Shown here: positions 11,500 to 22,873 of the stretch, piece by piece
How the letters are laid out: every line of letters begins with the position of its first letter
Numbering within the stretch: position 1 is the first letter of the stretch
From: Warburgia ugandensis
Taxonomy: Eukaryota; Streptophyta; Magnoliopsida; Canellales; Canellaceae
NCBI GenBank assembly: GCA_035236585.1
Contig: CP141126.1
Coordinates: 8,197,001-8,261,000, forward strand
Length of the DNA stretch: 64,000 bases
Direction: 5' to 3'
Position numbers and translations under genes: made by a program
The notes under the pieces: model-generated
Seen by the model: the letters and a program-made list of their open reading frames with translations, nothing else
What the model was told of the DNA's origin: nothing
Databases searched by the model: none

Positions 11500-13485
11500 T
11501 GTTAAGTGTTCAATTTTGATCAAAATACCCCTAATTTAGTGTTTGATTAGAGCATCTAGACTATTAATTTTAAGATTTTACATCAAATATTTTATTTTAG
11601 CTTTAATTGGCCATCCAACCGTTGAATTCTAAAATTTAGTGGTTAGATGACTATTAAAGCTAATGAACGGTTTAGATTGCGCTAATTGGGTCCTGTGCAT
11701 TGCAGATCGGTCAACTCAGTGTGAACGCTCCAGATCGAATCAAGGATATTAGATGGAGATCAAATGAAGTTTCATGGAAAAAAGAACAATTTGAAGAGTC
11801 CTAATACAGGACAAAGTTGAAGACTTGTAAAGTTCTAGTAAGACCAGAAAAGTTAGTGGGCCCCACCTATCTCCTCTTCCTTCTCTCTTTTCTCTCTTTT
11901 TCTCTTATCCCTCTCCTTTCTTTTCTCTCTCTCTTCTATCTCTTTTTCTCCTTCTCTTTCACACGTCTCTCTCTCCCTCTCCTTTTTATACCCCTTCCCC
12001 TCTCTCTCCAAAAACGTTTTTCCCCTCTTAGGAGGGTGGGGCTGGCTGACTTTCTCCCTCTCCTCTCTTTCCCTCACTCCATCTTTTCTCCCTTCTTCTT
12101 TCCTCTCCTCATATCTCTCATGTACTGTTTCTCTTTCGCCCTTTCCTTCTATCTCTCTTTCTCTTTCTCCTTCTCCTTCAATCCATCTCTCTAACTCCTT
12201 CTTCAACTGTACCAAACCCCCTGCCTCTTCTCCTCTTTCCCATCTCTCTCTTGCTCTCTCATCACTCTCTCCCTAGTAGCTCCCTCTCTCTGTCTCTCTA
12301 TCTCACCTAGTCTCTACACTTGCACCTCTCCTCTCTCTTTCACTCTCTCGCGCATGTGCTTGTGCTTCCCCTTCTCATTCGTTTTCTCCCTCTATCTTCA
12401 CGCAGCCCAACCGCCTCACCCTCCTCTTCTCCTCTGTTAACCAGGCGTGTCACCCCCTGCTTTACTTGCCAACACCGTCACACCCCAAGTAGTCACGATC
12501 TCTCACCTGGCAGGCAGGTTTCTTTGTTTTTTGCTATGCCACACTACTCCAACCCAACTCCTTTGGCATCTCCTTCTATATTCACCAACTAAGCCGGGCA
12601 TCTCGCCTCTCCGAACCCAGTGTCGTCATCTACCCCTGTTCTTCAGGCGGCACCACTGCCTAGAACTTCACCGCACAGCTCTGGGGAAGAAAACCCAGAA
12701 CGGGTTTTTCCCCAGATCCTCCTTCTTCCTCCCTTCTCAATCTCCCTTCTTCTCTGAACTAGACGCCCCAGGAGGAGAAAACCCCATCTTTCTTCTTCTC
12801 CTTCCTTCCTCTTTTTCTCCTCTCTTCTTCCCCCTACTTCTCCGGCGGTCCTTCCTCTCTTCACCGGACACTCAGGGAGAGAAAACCCAAATCGGGTTTC
12901 CTCCTCAGCGGCTTTTCCCGCATTCCTCTCCTCCTTTTCTTCTTCTTCTCCTTCCTCCTTCCTCCCTCCTTTCTTCCTTCTTCCCCTCTTCCGGTTTCCA
13001 TCATTGTTTTCCTGGTTTTTTCGTGAAAAACCAAAACCCAGGGAAAATTCTGGTTCTGCCCCTGGCAGATCTCTGGAATGACCAATAAGTCCCCATTTTA
13101 ATACCAACTCTGTCCTTTTTCAGAAATACCATCTGTGTCCCCAGTTTAATTCCAACTGAGTCCCTGATTTAATTCCAATTGTGTCCTTGTGCTATTCTGG
13201 TTTTACCTTATCTTCATTTAGACTAATCCAGGGACAGTGCAACCCAAGGACAAGCTTATCCAAGACGCATTTTAGTTTTATTTTCTGTTTTCTTTGAAAT
13301 AAATAATTGTGAACATTGCAACAATTGAATAAATTTGGATTTTGTTTTTTTGTTAGTTTATATTCTTTTATTAATTGAATTTTATTGAAAACTCCATAAT
13401 TTTAAATCAAGTCCTCGTGGGATCGACCCGTACTTGCATAAGCTACACTACAATAACTCGTGCACTTGGGGTTAAACAATCAACA
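11500..13485 (+). mobile_element. Solo LTR, 1986 bp, nested in copia element
   Basis: Begins TGTTAAG and ends CAACA. It is flanked by perfect 5-bp duplications CCATG at 11495-11499 and 13486-13490. Taking out the insert and one CCATG brings the copia reading frame back into register across the site. The inside has a long CT-rich stretch (about 11855-13020). It is homologous, end to end and in reverse, to 22078-24378. No coding domains, primer site or second LTR are present, so I call it a solo LTR of a Gypsy-like element. The CT-rich frames inside are low-complexity artefacts. Confidence 0.9.
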
Positions 13486-14125
13486 CCATGGTGGTGTTCC
13501 AGTTGATGTTCAAGATAATCAGGTTGAGGGAGAACATGAAGCTGCTGAAGACATGGATGTTTCATCAGAGGCTGATGATATTCAGCAGAAGGTTCCTACT
13601 GAGGAACCAGCAGTTTCATTGAGACGAAGTTCGAGAGATCGTCAACCCTCCACTCGATATTCATCAGATGAGTACATGCTCCTTACTGACGGGGAAGAGC
13701 CTGAGAGCTACACAGAGGCAGTTGAAAGTGAAGAGAATGCAGGGTGGATTGCAGCTATGAAGGATGAGATGAAATCCTTACAAGACAACCACACTTTTGA
13801 GCTGGTAAGATTGCCTAAGGACCGACAAGCTTTGAAGAATCGATGGATTTACAAGGTGAAATACGAGAGTGACACTTCACGACCACGATACAAAGCTAGA
13901 CTTGTGGTGAAAGGCTTTGGTCAAAGAAAAGGTGTCAATTTCGAGGAGATATTTTCTCCTATTGTTAAAATGTCTTCAATCCGAGTTGTATTGGGTTTGG
14001 CCACAAACCTTGATCTGGAGGTTGAGCAGATGGATGTGAAGACGGCATTCCTCCATGGTGACTTAAAGGAGCAGATATATATGGAGCAGCCAGAAGGGTT
14101 TGTTGCTAAAGGCAAAGAGAAGTAA
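13486..14125 (+). pseudogene. copia reverse transcriptase, N-terminal part
   Basis: After an acidic linker and RRSSRDRQPSTRY comes the start of RVT_2: WIAAMKDEMKSL, LVRLPKDRQALKNRWIYKVK, ARLVVKGFGQ and the VEQMDVKTAFLHGDL block (the first catalytic Asp is in this block). The domain ends abruptly at FVAKGKEK and a TAA. Everything through the YVDD box is gone. Confidence 0.93.
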
Positions 14126-14838
14126 GTAAGAATCAAGTTCCAACAAGTGATGCTGAGAAGGAACACATGCAAGATGTTCCTTATGCTTCAGTAGTTGGCA
14201 GTCTTATGTATGCCATGGTATGCACCAGACCAGACATTGCATATGCAGTTGGTACAGTGAGCCGTTTTTTATCAAATCTAGGAAAAGAACATTGGAATGC
14301 AGTGAAGTGGATATTGAGATATCTACGTGGTACTTCCAAGTTGTGTTTAGGATTTGGCACTAGCAAGCCCGTACTTAAGGGCTACACTGATTCATATATG
14401 GCTGGTGATATTGACACAAGGAAGTCTACTTCAGGCTACTTGATTACTTTTGCAAGGGGAGCTGTGTCATGGCAATCAAAGTTACAGAAGTGTGTTACCT
14501 TATCTACGACAGAGGCTAAGTTTATTGATGTGACAGAAGCATGCAAAGAGTTATTATGGATGAAGAAGTTCGTAAACGAACTTGGCTTTATGCAGAAGAG
14601 GTATGCGTTATTTTGCGAAAATCAAAGTGCTATACACCTTAGCAAGAATTTTACTTTTTATGGAAGGTCAAAGCACATTGATGTTCGGTATCATTGGATA
14701 CATGATATTTTGGACTCAAAGTCGTTAGAGCTTGAGAAGATTCATATTAACGATAATAGTTCGGATATGATGACAAAAGCATTACCTAAGAGCAAGTTCG
14801 AGATTTGCATAGAATTGGCTGGGATGGGCTTCTGCTAA
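14126..14838 (+). pseudogene. copia RT C-terminus and RNase H
   Basis: Resumes at PYASVVGSLMYAMVCTRPDIAYAVG and continues through a Ty1-type RNase H: GYTDSYMAGD, RKSTSGY, STTEAKF, NQSAIHLSKN and SKHIDVRYHWI. The usual STTEAE reads STTEAK, a change at an acidic site. Relative to the family about 200 residues are missing between this piece and the preceding one. Confidence 0.93.
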
Positions 14839-14878
14839 AAGTCTATACGTGAAAAAACCTCCTTCAGTTAATGGGCTT

Positions 14879-14889
14879 GGAGGGGGAGA
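14879..14889 (+). promoter_or_regulatory. Polypurine tract
   Basis: GGAGGGGGAGA immediately precedes the 3' LTR, at the place where plus-strand priming occurs. Confidence 0.85.
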
Positions 14890-14891
14890 TT

Positions 14892-15283
14892 TGTTGGTTC
14901 AGCTCCATTCTTTAGCCACCACCGACACCATCTTCAACGGTGGTGGACGCAGCAGTCGGCCACCGACTGCTGACTTCAACTGTGGCAGGCGCCGCAGTAG
15001 TTGCCGACTTCAATAGTGGCGGGTGCCGCCATCGGCCACCGGCCATTGACCTCTGTAAAAGTGTTGAAAAGAAGCTCCCAAAAATCCCTATAAATAGGGA
15101 TACGAAGAGGGCAAGGACATAGCCCATTCCTCTATAAATCCCCGTGTATTCCTCTGTGTAAAACCCCTGTTTTTCAAAGTGAAATCATTCCTTCATGTGG
15201 ACGTAGGCTTATTGGTCGAACCACGTTAATATCGATGCGTTTTTTGTGTGTATGATCTTGGGCGGGTACTAAAATCCCCAACA
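14892..15283 (+). repeat. 3' LTR of copia element
   Basis: 392 bp, same length as the 5' LTR, with TATAAATA at 15089-15096. Confidence 0.97.
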
Positions 15284-17123
15284 CTGTCAACCTATCAAGA
15301 TGTGTTCAAATACAGAGGCTTACATCTGTTCCAATTGAAAATTGCTCGTAGAATGTTAATGTAAAGAAGATCATCTTGGTATCTTGTCAAATGGATAAAT
15401 ACAATCAATCACCAAATTTCATAAACTACCAACAGTAAAACAGGGAGAAGGATAGCTCCTGTATTACAGGCAGTTGTAGACAGTTATACAATTGCTTATT
15501 CCATGCAGTTGTGCTCAGTGTTAACAGTCGTATCATATGGCTTATGATCCTAGTAGACGTTCAAAAATGGAGGATTAATCTCAAGTACAATGGCATGAGA
15601 TAGTCACACGAAGTACATCAAAGAGGCACTATACTCAAAAGAGGTCTCTAAATATTAAGAGGTCCTAAACTGATCAAATTAAGAATGTTTCAACTCATTG
15701 ATTTAATGTGTAAATAATTCTCCAACTAAGAACAATGTCTAACCATCGAGTTTACTGTAGGCTTCATCAGAATTTGAGTATTTTTCTACAATGAAGTGTC
15801 TTCCAACAACCCGCCAAATGTTACTGATGAAGGGTTCAGTTCTATGATAAAGCCGGTACCCTTGGTAGACAAATGGCAAGACAATCATATGGTTCATTAA
15901 AATGGAAAAAGGAAAAGAAAATAATGGATCAGATCAATTATGATAATGCACAAAAAGGTACAGCACTACTCGAAATGATCTGTATCTAAACAGAAAAGTT
16001 GGTCTTCTTTTAGATGGGTGATAACACTCAAAAATATGCAAGCAAAATCATCTCAGCTGCTATTTCAAATTTCATCCATAACTCTTTAGACAGGAGACAG
16101 TAAGAGAGTTTTAAAATACTAATAACAAAACTTACAAATATAAGCTATCAACTAAACTTAGAAGACAATCGGCATGCCTCACATGTATTATACACATAAA
16201 TGCAATATTGCACACACAATACAGGCAATATGAGTCAAGCCAAAAAGGGTAACACAGAAACCAACTGAAGATTGCATATTCAGGATACTGTCCCAGAAAA
16301 TGCCAGACAAATCCCTCTATTTTTGAGCAACTACGAAATCACCATTAAAGTACTAGCATGCACTTGGATAAGCTGAATGAATGTCCATTTACCCCTTCTA
16401 AAATGGTCAAGAGGAGCTAAATATAACATTTTCCATGTAATTGCCCCTGAATATTGTCACTCCCTTCAGGAAAAGTGAAAGAGAACACTGATCTGCTTTG
16501 CAGAGAGTAAAATCCAAGAGGTCTGAAGTTGTCACTTAATTGTTAAACTTTAGCTCCTGTATCAAGCAACACTGAATCAAAAGAAGTGCCACATTTTTTC
16601 CAGTCTCTTTCACATACTCCACGGTCATCTAACATCAATTGGATACATTAATCAGAAAATGGTATTCTCTATGTTTGCATTTCAACATTAAATAAACTCG
16701 GAACTGCCAATATAAAATTGCAATGCCACAGCTTAGTGAACAATGGAATTATTTACTTGAAAAGGCAGAAGTACGTCGAGGAAAAAGCGGACATGAGCTG
16801 AGAAGCTCTTCAGGTTAGAATGAGTTCCTCAGAGAAGGATCGAATCATTTGTTGGAACCTGGAGAAGAGACGCCATTGCAATTGCTTTCCTATTCTTCTT
16901 ATTGCCCTTCCCAAGATAGTGTTTCTTCTGCAAGTTTGAAAATAATTATAGATTCAAAAGATAAAATTCAAATCAAACCATAATGCAGAAAAGTGATGCT
17001 AAGAACTAGATGATTCCAAGTGATAGAAACAAAGTATGCTTTAGTGTAGCAATAAAATCACAGCATATCAATATGAAGGTTGTACATATAAAAGTTGGGG
17101 AAAATGAGAAGATAACTTGGATG

Positions 17124-17438
17124 TGTTGGAATTTTAGTGGGTGGTCCATAACATTTTAACTTAAAGTATTTGTATGTGGCAATTACCTGTGGTAGTTATC
17201 CTTGACGGAAGGATAGCTGCCCTTAACCATCTATTAGATATTTATATATAGGGGTCCCTGATTCAAAGCAGAATTGATCGACACTTTGTGCCATCATCGT
17301 ATACGCTATTGAATCAGAAGATCTCCTAAAGGACTACGTCAAATCTGCTGCTATGGCTGGAGGTAAGTTACTGTCCATTCATTTAATTTGCTTCTGCTTA
17401 TTTCTGATTTATTGTAAACATTTAGAGTTTGGTTCACA
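17124..17438 (+). mobile_element. Solo LTR, 315 bp, copy A
   Basis: Starts TGTTGGAATTTTAG and ends GGTTCACA. It is flanked by GGATG (17119-17123) and GCATG (17439-17443), a 5-bp duplication with one change. It contains a TATA-like TATTTATATATAGGGG (17238 onward). The same insertion is at 34494-34806 in copy B, so it predates the duplication. It is homologous in reverse to 30085-30399. Confidence 0.8.
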
Positions 17439-17736
17439 GCATGCAAAACTCCCATTTTCTACGAAATCAAGCCAAAACAGAACCATTTGGAATCTTGGAT
17501 GTGCTCATAGTACAATGCCAAAGAGAAAAATAATGACGAATAACTATTGACAAATAAAACAACCATAATGGAAAATGACCAAATCGAACCCTATAATTGA
17601 AATAAAACCCCAGAACTTGGAGTAAGTAAATCTCCAATGTGAAGAAATGAGCGTAAGTAATGAAGAAAATCCGTTGCAGAGGAGATGACAAGATCTCCTT
17701 GGTTCAATTTCTTTAGCAACACCCAGTTTAACATGT

Positions 17737-17740
<4 letters not shown>

Positions 17741-17831
<91 letters not shown>
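17741..17831. repeat. (GA)n microsatellite, copy A
   Basis: About 45 GA units. The equivalent run in copy B is shorter (35125-35191). Serine-leucine open frames read from it are artefacts. Confidence 0.95.
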
Positions 17832-17833
<2 letters not shown>

Positions 17834-18042
17834 GAGCATTGTGGTACTTTAGTAATTCAATGGCCCTATGACCAGCTTCTACTGAACTGCTAGAGAAGAA
17901 GATAATGAAGGAACTAGTGTGAAAATCAATCAAGAGGAATAGAAGGAGAAATTTATGATCGAGGAATGAATATTATGCATTATATTAGCGGTCAATGATA
18001 GACCAACCAAAACAGAGAAAAACGATTAAATCAAAAGGAGCT

Positions 18043-18929
18043 GCAGTTGTACCCTCAAGTAATCTCTGGATGTACACATATTGATCTGTAGTTGTTCTTT
18101 TGAAACCTTGACTGGTCATGAATGAGTCAAACTCCTTACACCATTGTCTTGGAGCGTGCTTGATCCATAAAGACTTTTCTCTTCTTCTTTTCAACTTCAA
18201 AACCCTATGGTTATTCTATGTATATCTTCTCCTCTAGATCTCCATGTGGAAAAGCTATCTTGACATCCATCTGTTCAATCTCCAAGTTATGGCTTGCCTC
18301 CAATCCAAATATAATCCTAATTGATGTCATCTTTACTATTGGTGAGAATATCTCATCAAAGTCTATTCCTTTCATCTGCTCAAAACCTTTGACGACCAAT
18401 CTCACTTTATACTTGACTGGTTCTCCATTTCTTCCTCTTTCCACCTTGAAGACCCACTTGTCCTTCAGTGCTCTTTTCCCCTTGGGAAGTATCACTAAGT
18501 CATATGTCTGATTTTTCTTTAATGAGCTAATTTCTTCTTGTATAGCTTGCACCCATTTTCCCTTGTCTGCAGGCGCCAGGGCTTGTTGAAAATTCTCTGG
18601 CTCCCCCTTGTTAGTGAGCATGATATATTCTGAATGCATTCTCTTATTGACATCTTTGGCTGAGCTTCTGCTTCAGGCTGAGGTGATGATTCAACATCTA
18701 ATGTTGTAGCATTTTCTGGTACAAGGGACTGATGCTCCCCCTGCTCAAACTCCTCTGCCTCTGGTTCAACTTCTGGTGCAGCTTCTAAGTCGATTTGAAT
18801 AGGTGTTGAATTTGGAACTAGAGCTGGAGTGCAAGTATCTTTAGCCTTTCTTGGATCTTCATAGAACTGTTTCTCCTGAAATATTACATATCTGATACGG
18901 ATGATTCTTTGCATCTCAGGGTCCCACAA
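18043..18929 (-). pseudogene. copia RT N-terminal part (minus-strand element)
   Basis: From high to low coordinates: acidic linker, WVQAIQEEISSLKKNQTYDL, KDKWVFKVE, RLVVKGFEQ, IDFDEIFSPIVKMTSIR and EQMDVKIAFPHGDLEEKIY, then after a frame change APRQWCKEFDSFM and YVYIQRLLEG. The copia sequence ends there, at the junction with duplication copy A. Confidence 0.93.
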
Positions 18930-19640
18930 TTTGTATTTGAATTCTTCATCTCAATACCCGATGAAGATACATTGGGTAGATTTCAGGTTTAGCTTTTGTC
19001 TCATCTTTTTGGATAAATGTGCAAAAGCTCTGCACCCAAATACCCTCAGGTGTGCATAGGTCACTTTCTTGCCAGTTCACTTCTATTCTGGCACTTCGAA
19101 GTCAAGTGGTGTTGATGGTGACCTGTTGATCAAGTAGTAGGTGGTCTTCACAGCTTCACCCTAGAATGGCTTAGGTAGCTTAGCCATATTGAGCATGTAT
19201 CTTACTATCTCCACAATGGTTCGGCTTATCCTCTCAGCTACTCCATTACGCTGTGGGGCATGTGAAACTGACTTCTCGTGTCGAATGCTGCGTGTTGCGC
19301 AATATGCCGTGAACTCTTTTGATGTGTATTCTCCTCTATTGTTTATTTTGAGGCTCTTGAGCTTCTTTCCAGTTTGTTGCTCCACCATCGCGTGGAATCT
19401 TTTGAAGCATTTGAATACCTGTTCTTTATTCTTTACAAAGTATACCCATACCCTCCTAAATGCATCGTTTATAAATGTTACAAAATATTTGTTCTCGCCA
19501 GTGACTATACTTCTATGGGACCACATATATCTGAGTACACCAAACTCAATATTTTATTTCTTTTATTACTAGAAGAGGAGAAGGCAACTCTATGTAGCTT
19601 GCCAAATAAACAATAATTGTATGGATTAAGAGCTATACCT
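18930..19640 (-). pseudogene. copia integrase (minus-strand element)
   Basis: Core pieces FVTFINDAFRRVWVYFVKNK and VEQQTGKKLK. The site usually (R/K)-(S/T)-D-N-G-G-E reads KINNRGE, so the Asp is Asn. GVAERISRT keeps its Glu. The C-terminal FGCRAFAH-like part lies in other frames at 18930-19160. Confidence 0.88.
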
Positions 19641-19840
19641 TTGGCTAGTTTGATGAGCTACTTCTTTACAAATGTGAACAGACCTTTCTCTCCCATGTGG
19701 CCGAGCCTTCTCTGCCAAAGATTTGGAGATCCTTCATCCTCCACTGTGTTAAGGTTGTCTTTAGATATTTTTGTGTGGGTCTTGTACAATGTGCTGCATA
19801 TGTGTCCTTTAGCCACAATCATAGTGCCTTTCATCAGTTT

Positions 19841-20292
19841 TCAGGTACCTTTGCCAAAGTAGTTGGTGTAGCCTTGTATGTCAAGAGCCGGGACTAATAT
19901 CAAGTTCAGTTTGAGTTCTTGTATATGTCGCACATCCTTGAGTACTACTGTGCAGCCTATGTTTGTCTTTATCTGTAGATCACCGATCCTAATTATTCTT
20001 GAGGAACTGTCATTCCCCATCTCCACAGTGCCAAAGTTTCATTTTTTGTATGTGATGAAGAAGTCCTTGTATTGAGTGGCGTGGTAGGAAGCTACTATGT
20101 CTATCACCCACTCTGCTTTGCTCTTGATCACGTGTAAGCATGACTCTTCCTTAATAGTTAGCACTGTTATATCCTGAGCAATGGTGACTAGTGTCTCACC
20201 ATTGTCCTCCTTTGGCTTGTCATTACCCATCTCTTTCTTCAGTTTTCGACAATCTCTCTTCATATGCCCTGTAATGCCACAGTGGTAACACT
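19841..20292 (-). pseudogene. copia zinc knuckle and protease (minus-strand element)
   Basis: CYHCGITGHMKRDC fits CX2CX4HX4C at about 20250-20290. The protease motif reads WVIDIVASYHAT where the family has DSGAS, so the active site is changed. A LKDVRHIQELKLNLIL block follows. Confidence 0.88.
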
Positions 20293-20943
20293 TGAACTAT
20301 TCTCTAGGTTGACTTTTTGATCTATTGCGAGTCTGCAATCTCCCTCTTAGCGCCCTTGCTCCTCCCCCTTTGCATGTCTCTCTAAGTGTGCTTATTTTCT
20401 ATTACCAAGGCATGTGCCTAGTCTATGCCAGCTTCTTTCCTTCTGGTCTCTTCATTGAATAGGTGTATTTGACCATAGCCATAGTCAACTTCCCTTTTGG
20501 TGCTAAGTTGCTAAGTGAAATTACCAGTGTCTCCCAACTTTTAGGTAATGAGCTCGGCAATAGTAGAGCTTGTCATTCATCTCCAAGTTGTAACGACACT
20601 GTTTCTAGTTGATTTACCAGATTTTGAAGTTCACTAATGTGTTTAGCTACAGTCATTCCGCTCCTTAGCTTTAGATTGGTAAGCCTTTTTATCAGCAAGG
20701 CTTTTGCTTCGAGCAGTCTTAGCTTGATACATATTCTCTAACTTATTCCAAAGAATATAAGCATTTTCTTCTTGAGCAACGTGGTGAAATACGCTGTGAT
20801 CAATCCACTGTCAGATCTGACCTATGATTTTTTTATTCATTTTTATCCAGTCATTTTCAGAAACTCACTCAGGTCTTTTTCCATGATCATCTAAGGGGTC
20901 ATGACGATCTTTCCATTCTAGGTTTCCACATCGTATAGCCATG
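20293..20943 (-). pseudogene. copia gag remnant (minus-strand element)
   Basis: Frameshifted gag between the zinc knuckle and an ATG at about 20943 on the minus strand. Short matches to the gag helical region are visible, but no long open frame remains. Confidence 0.6.
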
Positions 20944-22072
20944 TTATTCCCAGAATTGGTCTCCTCTATGGTTTCAAATTTATTTATACCTTTTCTAAGT
21001 AGAATTAGGAAGAATGGAATATACGGACGAGTCCAGAACAATCAAAACCCTTGGGAAGGGTATTTTTGTCAATTTTTGGGTGCCCTAAATTTTCTGTTCA
21101 AGGGGTGTCTTTATCAATTTAGGGGGTGCTAATTGAGCACGTAAGGGTGCCTTCTGTAATTTTGCACGATTTTGTTTTAAACCGTAGAGAGGTGTCGTTA
21201 TTAATTTTTCAATTTACTAATTCTGGATGATAGGGGTGTCAATATCAATTAATGCCCTATTGATTTTAGGCACCATATAAAAAGAATAGGAATCATAAAA
21301 ACCCTAACCTTTTTCCTCTTCCCTCTCTTTGGCTGTGGTGACATCGTGCGACAGTCTTTAGTAAGACGGTCCCTTCAAGATGCGATGATCTTTGGCAAGG
21401 AGATTCTCAGGGTTGCAATGTTCATTGGCCAGCATCTTTACTGGGCTTGCAGATGAGTTTCTCGCCTCTTTCTCTTCCTTCTTCTTCTTCTCCCCTTTTT
21501 CTTCTTCTTCGCGGAGATCGTGGACCTGCTATGTGCAGTCGATGCCAAAGGTTTTTTTTTTCTTCTTCTTCTTCCTTTGCGCGTTTGCCAAAAATGGCCG
21601 AAACCCACCCCCCAACACCTCTTTTTCTTTCTTCCTTCAAGTCTTTTGGAACTAGGGTTTCAGTCGGTTTTTCACCGACTAGCCAAAACCCTATTTTTGT
21701 TTCTTCTTTTCTTCCCTTGGAGCCGACTATCGTAACCAGTCTTTCTATTTCTTCTTTTGGTCTGTCGAAAATGGGGTTTCTAGATAGTTTTTCTACCAGT
21801 CAGCTAACCTTTTTTCCCTATGTTCCAGCTACAGCAACAAGGGGTTCCGGCCGGAACCCTAGTACCCCTCCTGATTTTGATTTTTTTGGCGAGAAGTCTT
21901 ACCAGAGAATGGTTCTCCAACTTAAGCAAATTTTGATCTTGGGTCAGTTTCTGATAGACTGATCTGGATCGGTTGATCTAAGTGATCTGGGTCCTTTGAT
22001 GGTTGAGTGATCTGAGCCCTCTGATCTACAGTTTTCTTGTGATCTGAGCTTCCACTCGGCCTAGATCTGATC
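20944..22072 (-). other. Leader region of the minus-strand copia element
   Basis: Noncoding leader, continued at 24384-24648 beyond the solo LTR. It has a pyrimidine-rich plus strand at 21450-21760 that yields spurious frames. I see no gene. Confidence 0.5.
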
Positions 22073-22077
22073 AGGAT

Positions 22078-22827
22078 TGTTGAATTGTTTTACCGCAAGT
22101 GCACGGGCTATTGTAGGGTAGCTTATGCAAGTACGGGTCGATCCCGCGAGGACTTGATTTAAAATGGATTTTTCAATAAAATCTAATTAATAAAAGAACC
22201 AAAACAAAGACTATACTAGAATTAAACTAACAATAAAATAAAATTCAAATTTATTCAACTATTGCAATGTACACAATTATTTATTCCAAAAACACAGAAA
22301 ATAAAACTAAAAGCCGTCCTGGATAAGCCTGTCCTGGATAGTCAAAATGATGATAATGTAAAACCAGAATAACACAAGGACATAGAAGTAAATAAACTAG
22401 GGACCCAATCGGTATTAAACTGAGGACATGGATGGTATTAAGCGGGGACCCAAATGGAATTTCGATAAAGGACGAAGTGGAATTAAAACGAGGGACTCGG
22501 ATGGGATTTACGAGATGCGCAGGGGCAGACTTGGAATTCTTCAAGGTTACGGGTTTAAACGAAAAACCAGGAAAACGTGGGGTTTGAGAAGGAAGAGGAG
22601 AGAAGAAGAAAAGAGGGAGGAAGGAGAAGGGGGAAAGGGAAGAGGAGAGGAGAAGTGAAGGAAAAGGAGGGAAGCCTGGATTGGGTTTCCTTCTATGGAC
22701 CGGCCAACGATGGAAAGAGATGCCAGAGATGGGTGCTGGGCAATCTGATGCTGGGCTGGTATAAGGGCAGCCTGGGCTGGGCGCTACCGTGCTATGCCAT
22801 GCGGTGCTAGAGAGATAATTTGTCAGG

Positions 22828-22873
<46 letters not shown>

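Larger units (their letters stand above)
8413..15283 (+). mobile_element. Ty1/copia LTR retrotransposon, defective, with nested solo LTR
   Basis: Two 392-bp LTRs (8413-8804, 14892-15283) begin TGTTGG and end CCAACA. A primer site follows the left LTR and a polypurine tract precedes the right one. The target-site duplication is TTGTC at 8408-8412 and CTGTC at 15284-15288. Copy B retains one CTGTC at 32517-32521 with no insertion. Domain order gag, zinc knuckle, protease, integrase, RT, RNase H is that of copia. By hand count the LTRs differ at about 29 of 392 sites, mostly transitions. The body carries stops, a 1986-bp solo LTR at 11500-13485 and an internal RT deletion, so it is dead. Confidence 0.97.
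439..18042 (+). repeat. Segmental duplication, copy A
   Basis: About 10.5 kb of this interval, after removing the 8413-15283 copia insertion, aligns base for base with 25010-35387 in the same orientation. Shared landmarks are the five reductase exons, two (GA)n runs, a LINE 3' end, a 315-bp solo LTR and exon-like pieces of an unknown gene. Hand comparison gives roughly 1 percent difference in reductase exons 2-5, 2-3 percent in intron 1 and about 4-5 percent in sampled noncoding DNA. The right break is sharp at 18042, where a truncated copia reverse transcriptase begins. The left edge near 439 is approximate. Confidence 0.9.
7939..18042 (-). pseudogene. Decayed copy A of an unrecognised multi-exon gene
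   Basis: Minus-strand exon-like pieces match those of copy B at 32065-35660. The 153-nt piece at 16775-16927 has an in-frame TGA where copy B has TGT (Cys). The piece near 16570-16628 lacks 2 nt and shifts frame. The 39-nt piece at 7939-7977 ends AAG/GA where copy B has AAG/GT, so its splice donor is lost. Pieces near 15750-15880 and 17830-17885 remain. The 5' exons are missing because the duplication stops at 18042 and copia sequence follows. A copia element (8413-15283) sits between two of the pieces. I do not recognise the protein. Confidence 0.4.

Noticed and set aside
11817-13107. Long frames on both strands in CT-rich DNA
   Set aside because: Low-complexity pyrimidine tract inside a solo LTR; compositional open frames.
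17591-17933. Ser-Leu repeat open frames
   Set aside because: Translation of the (GA)n run on the minus strand.
18218-19897. Several plus-strand frames
   Set aside because: Antisense shadows of copia RT, integrase and protease remnants.
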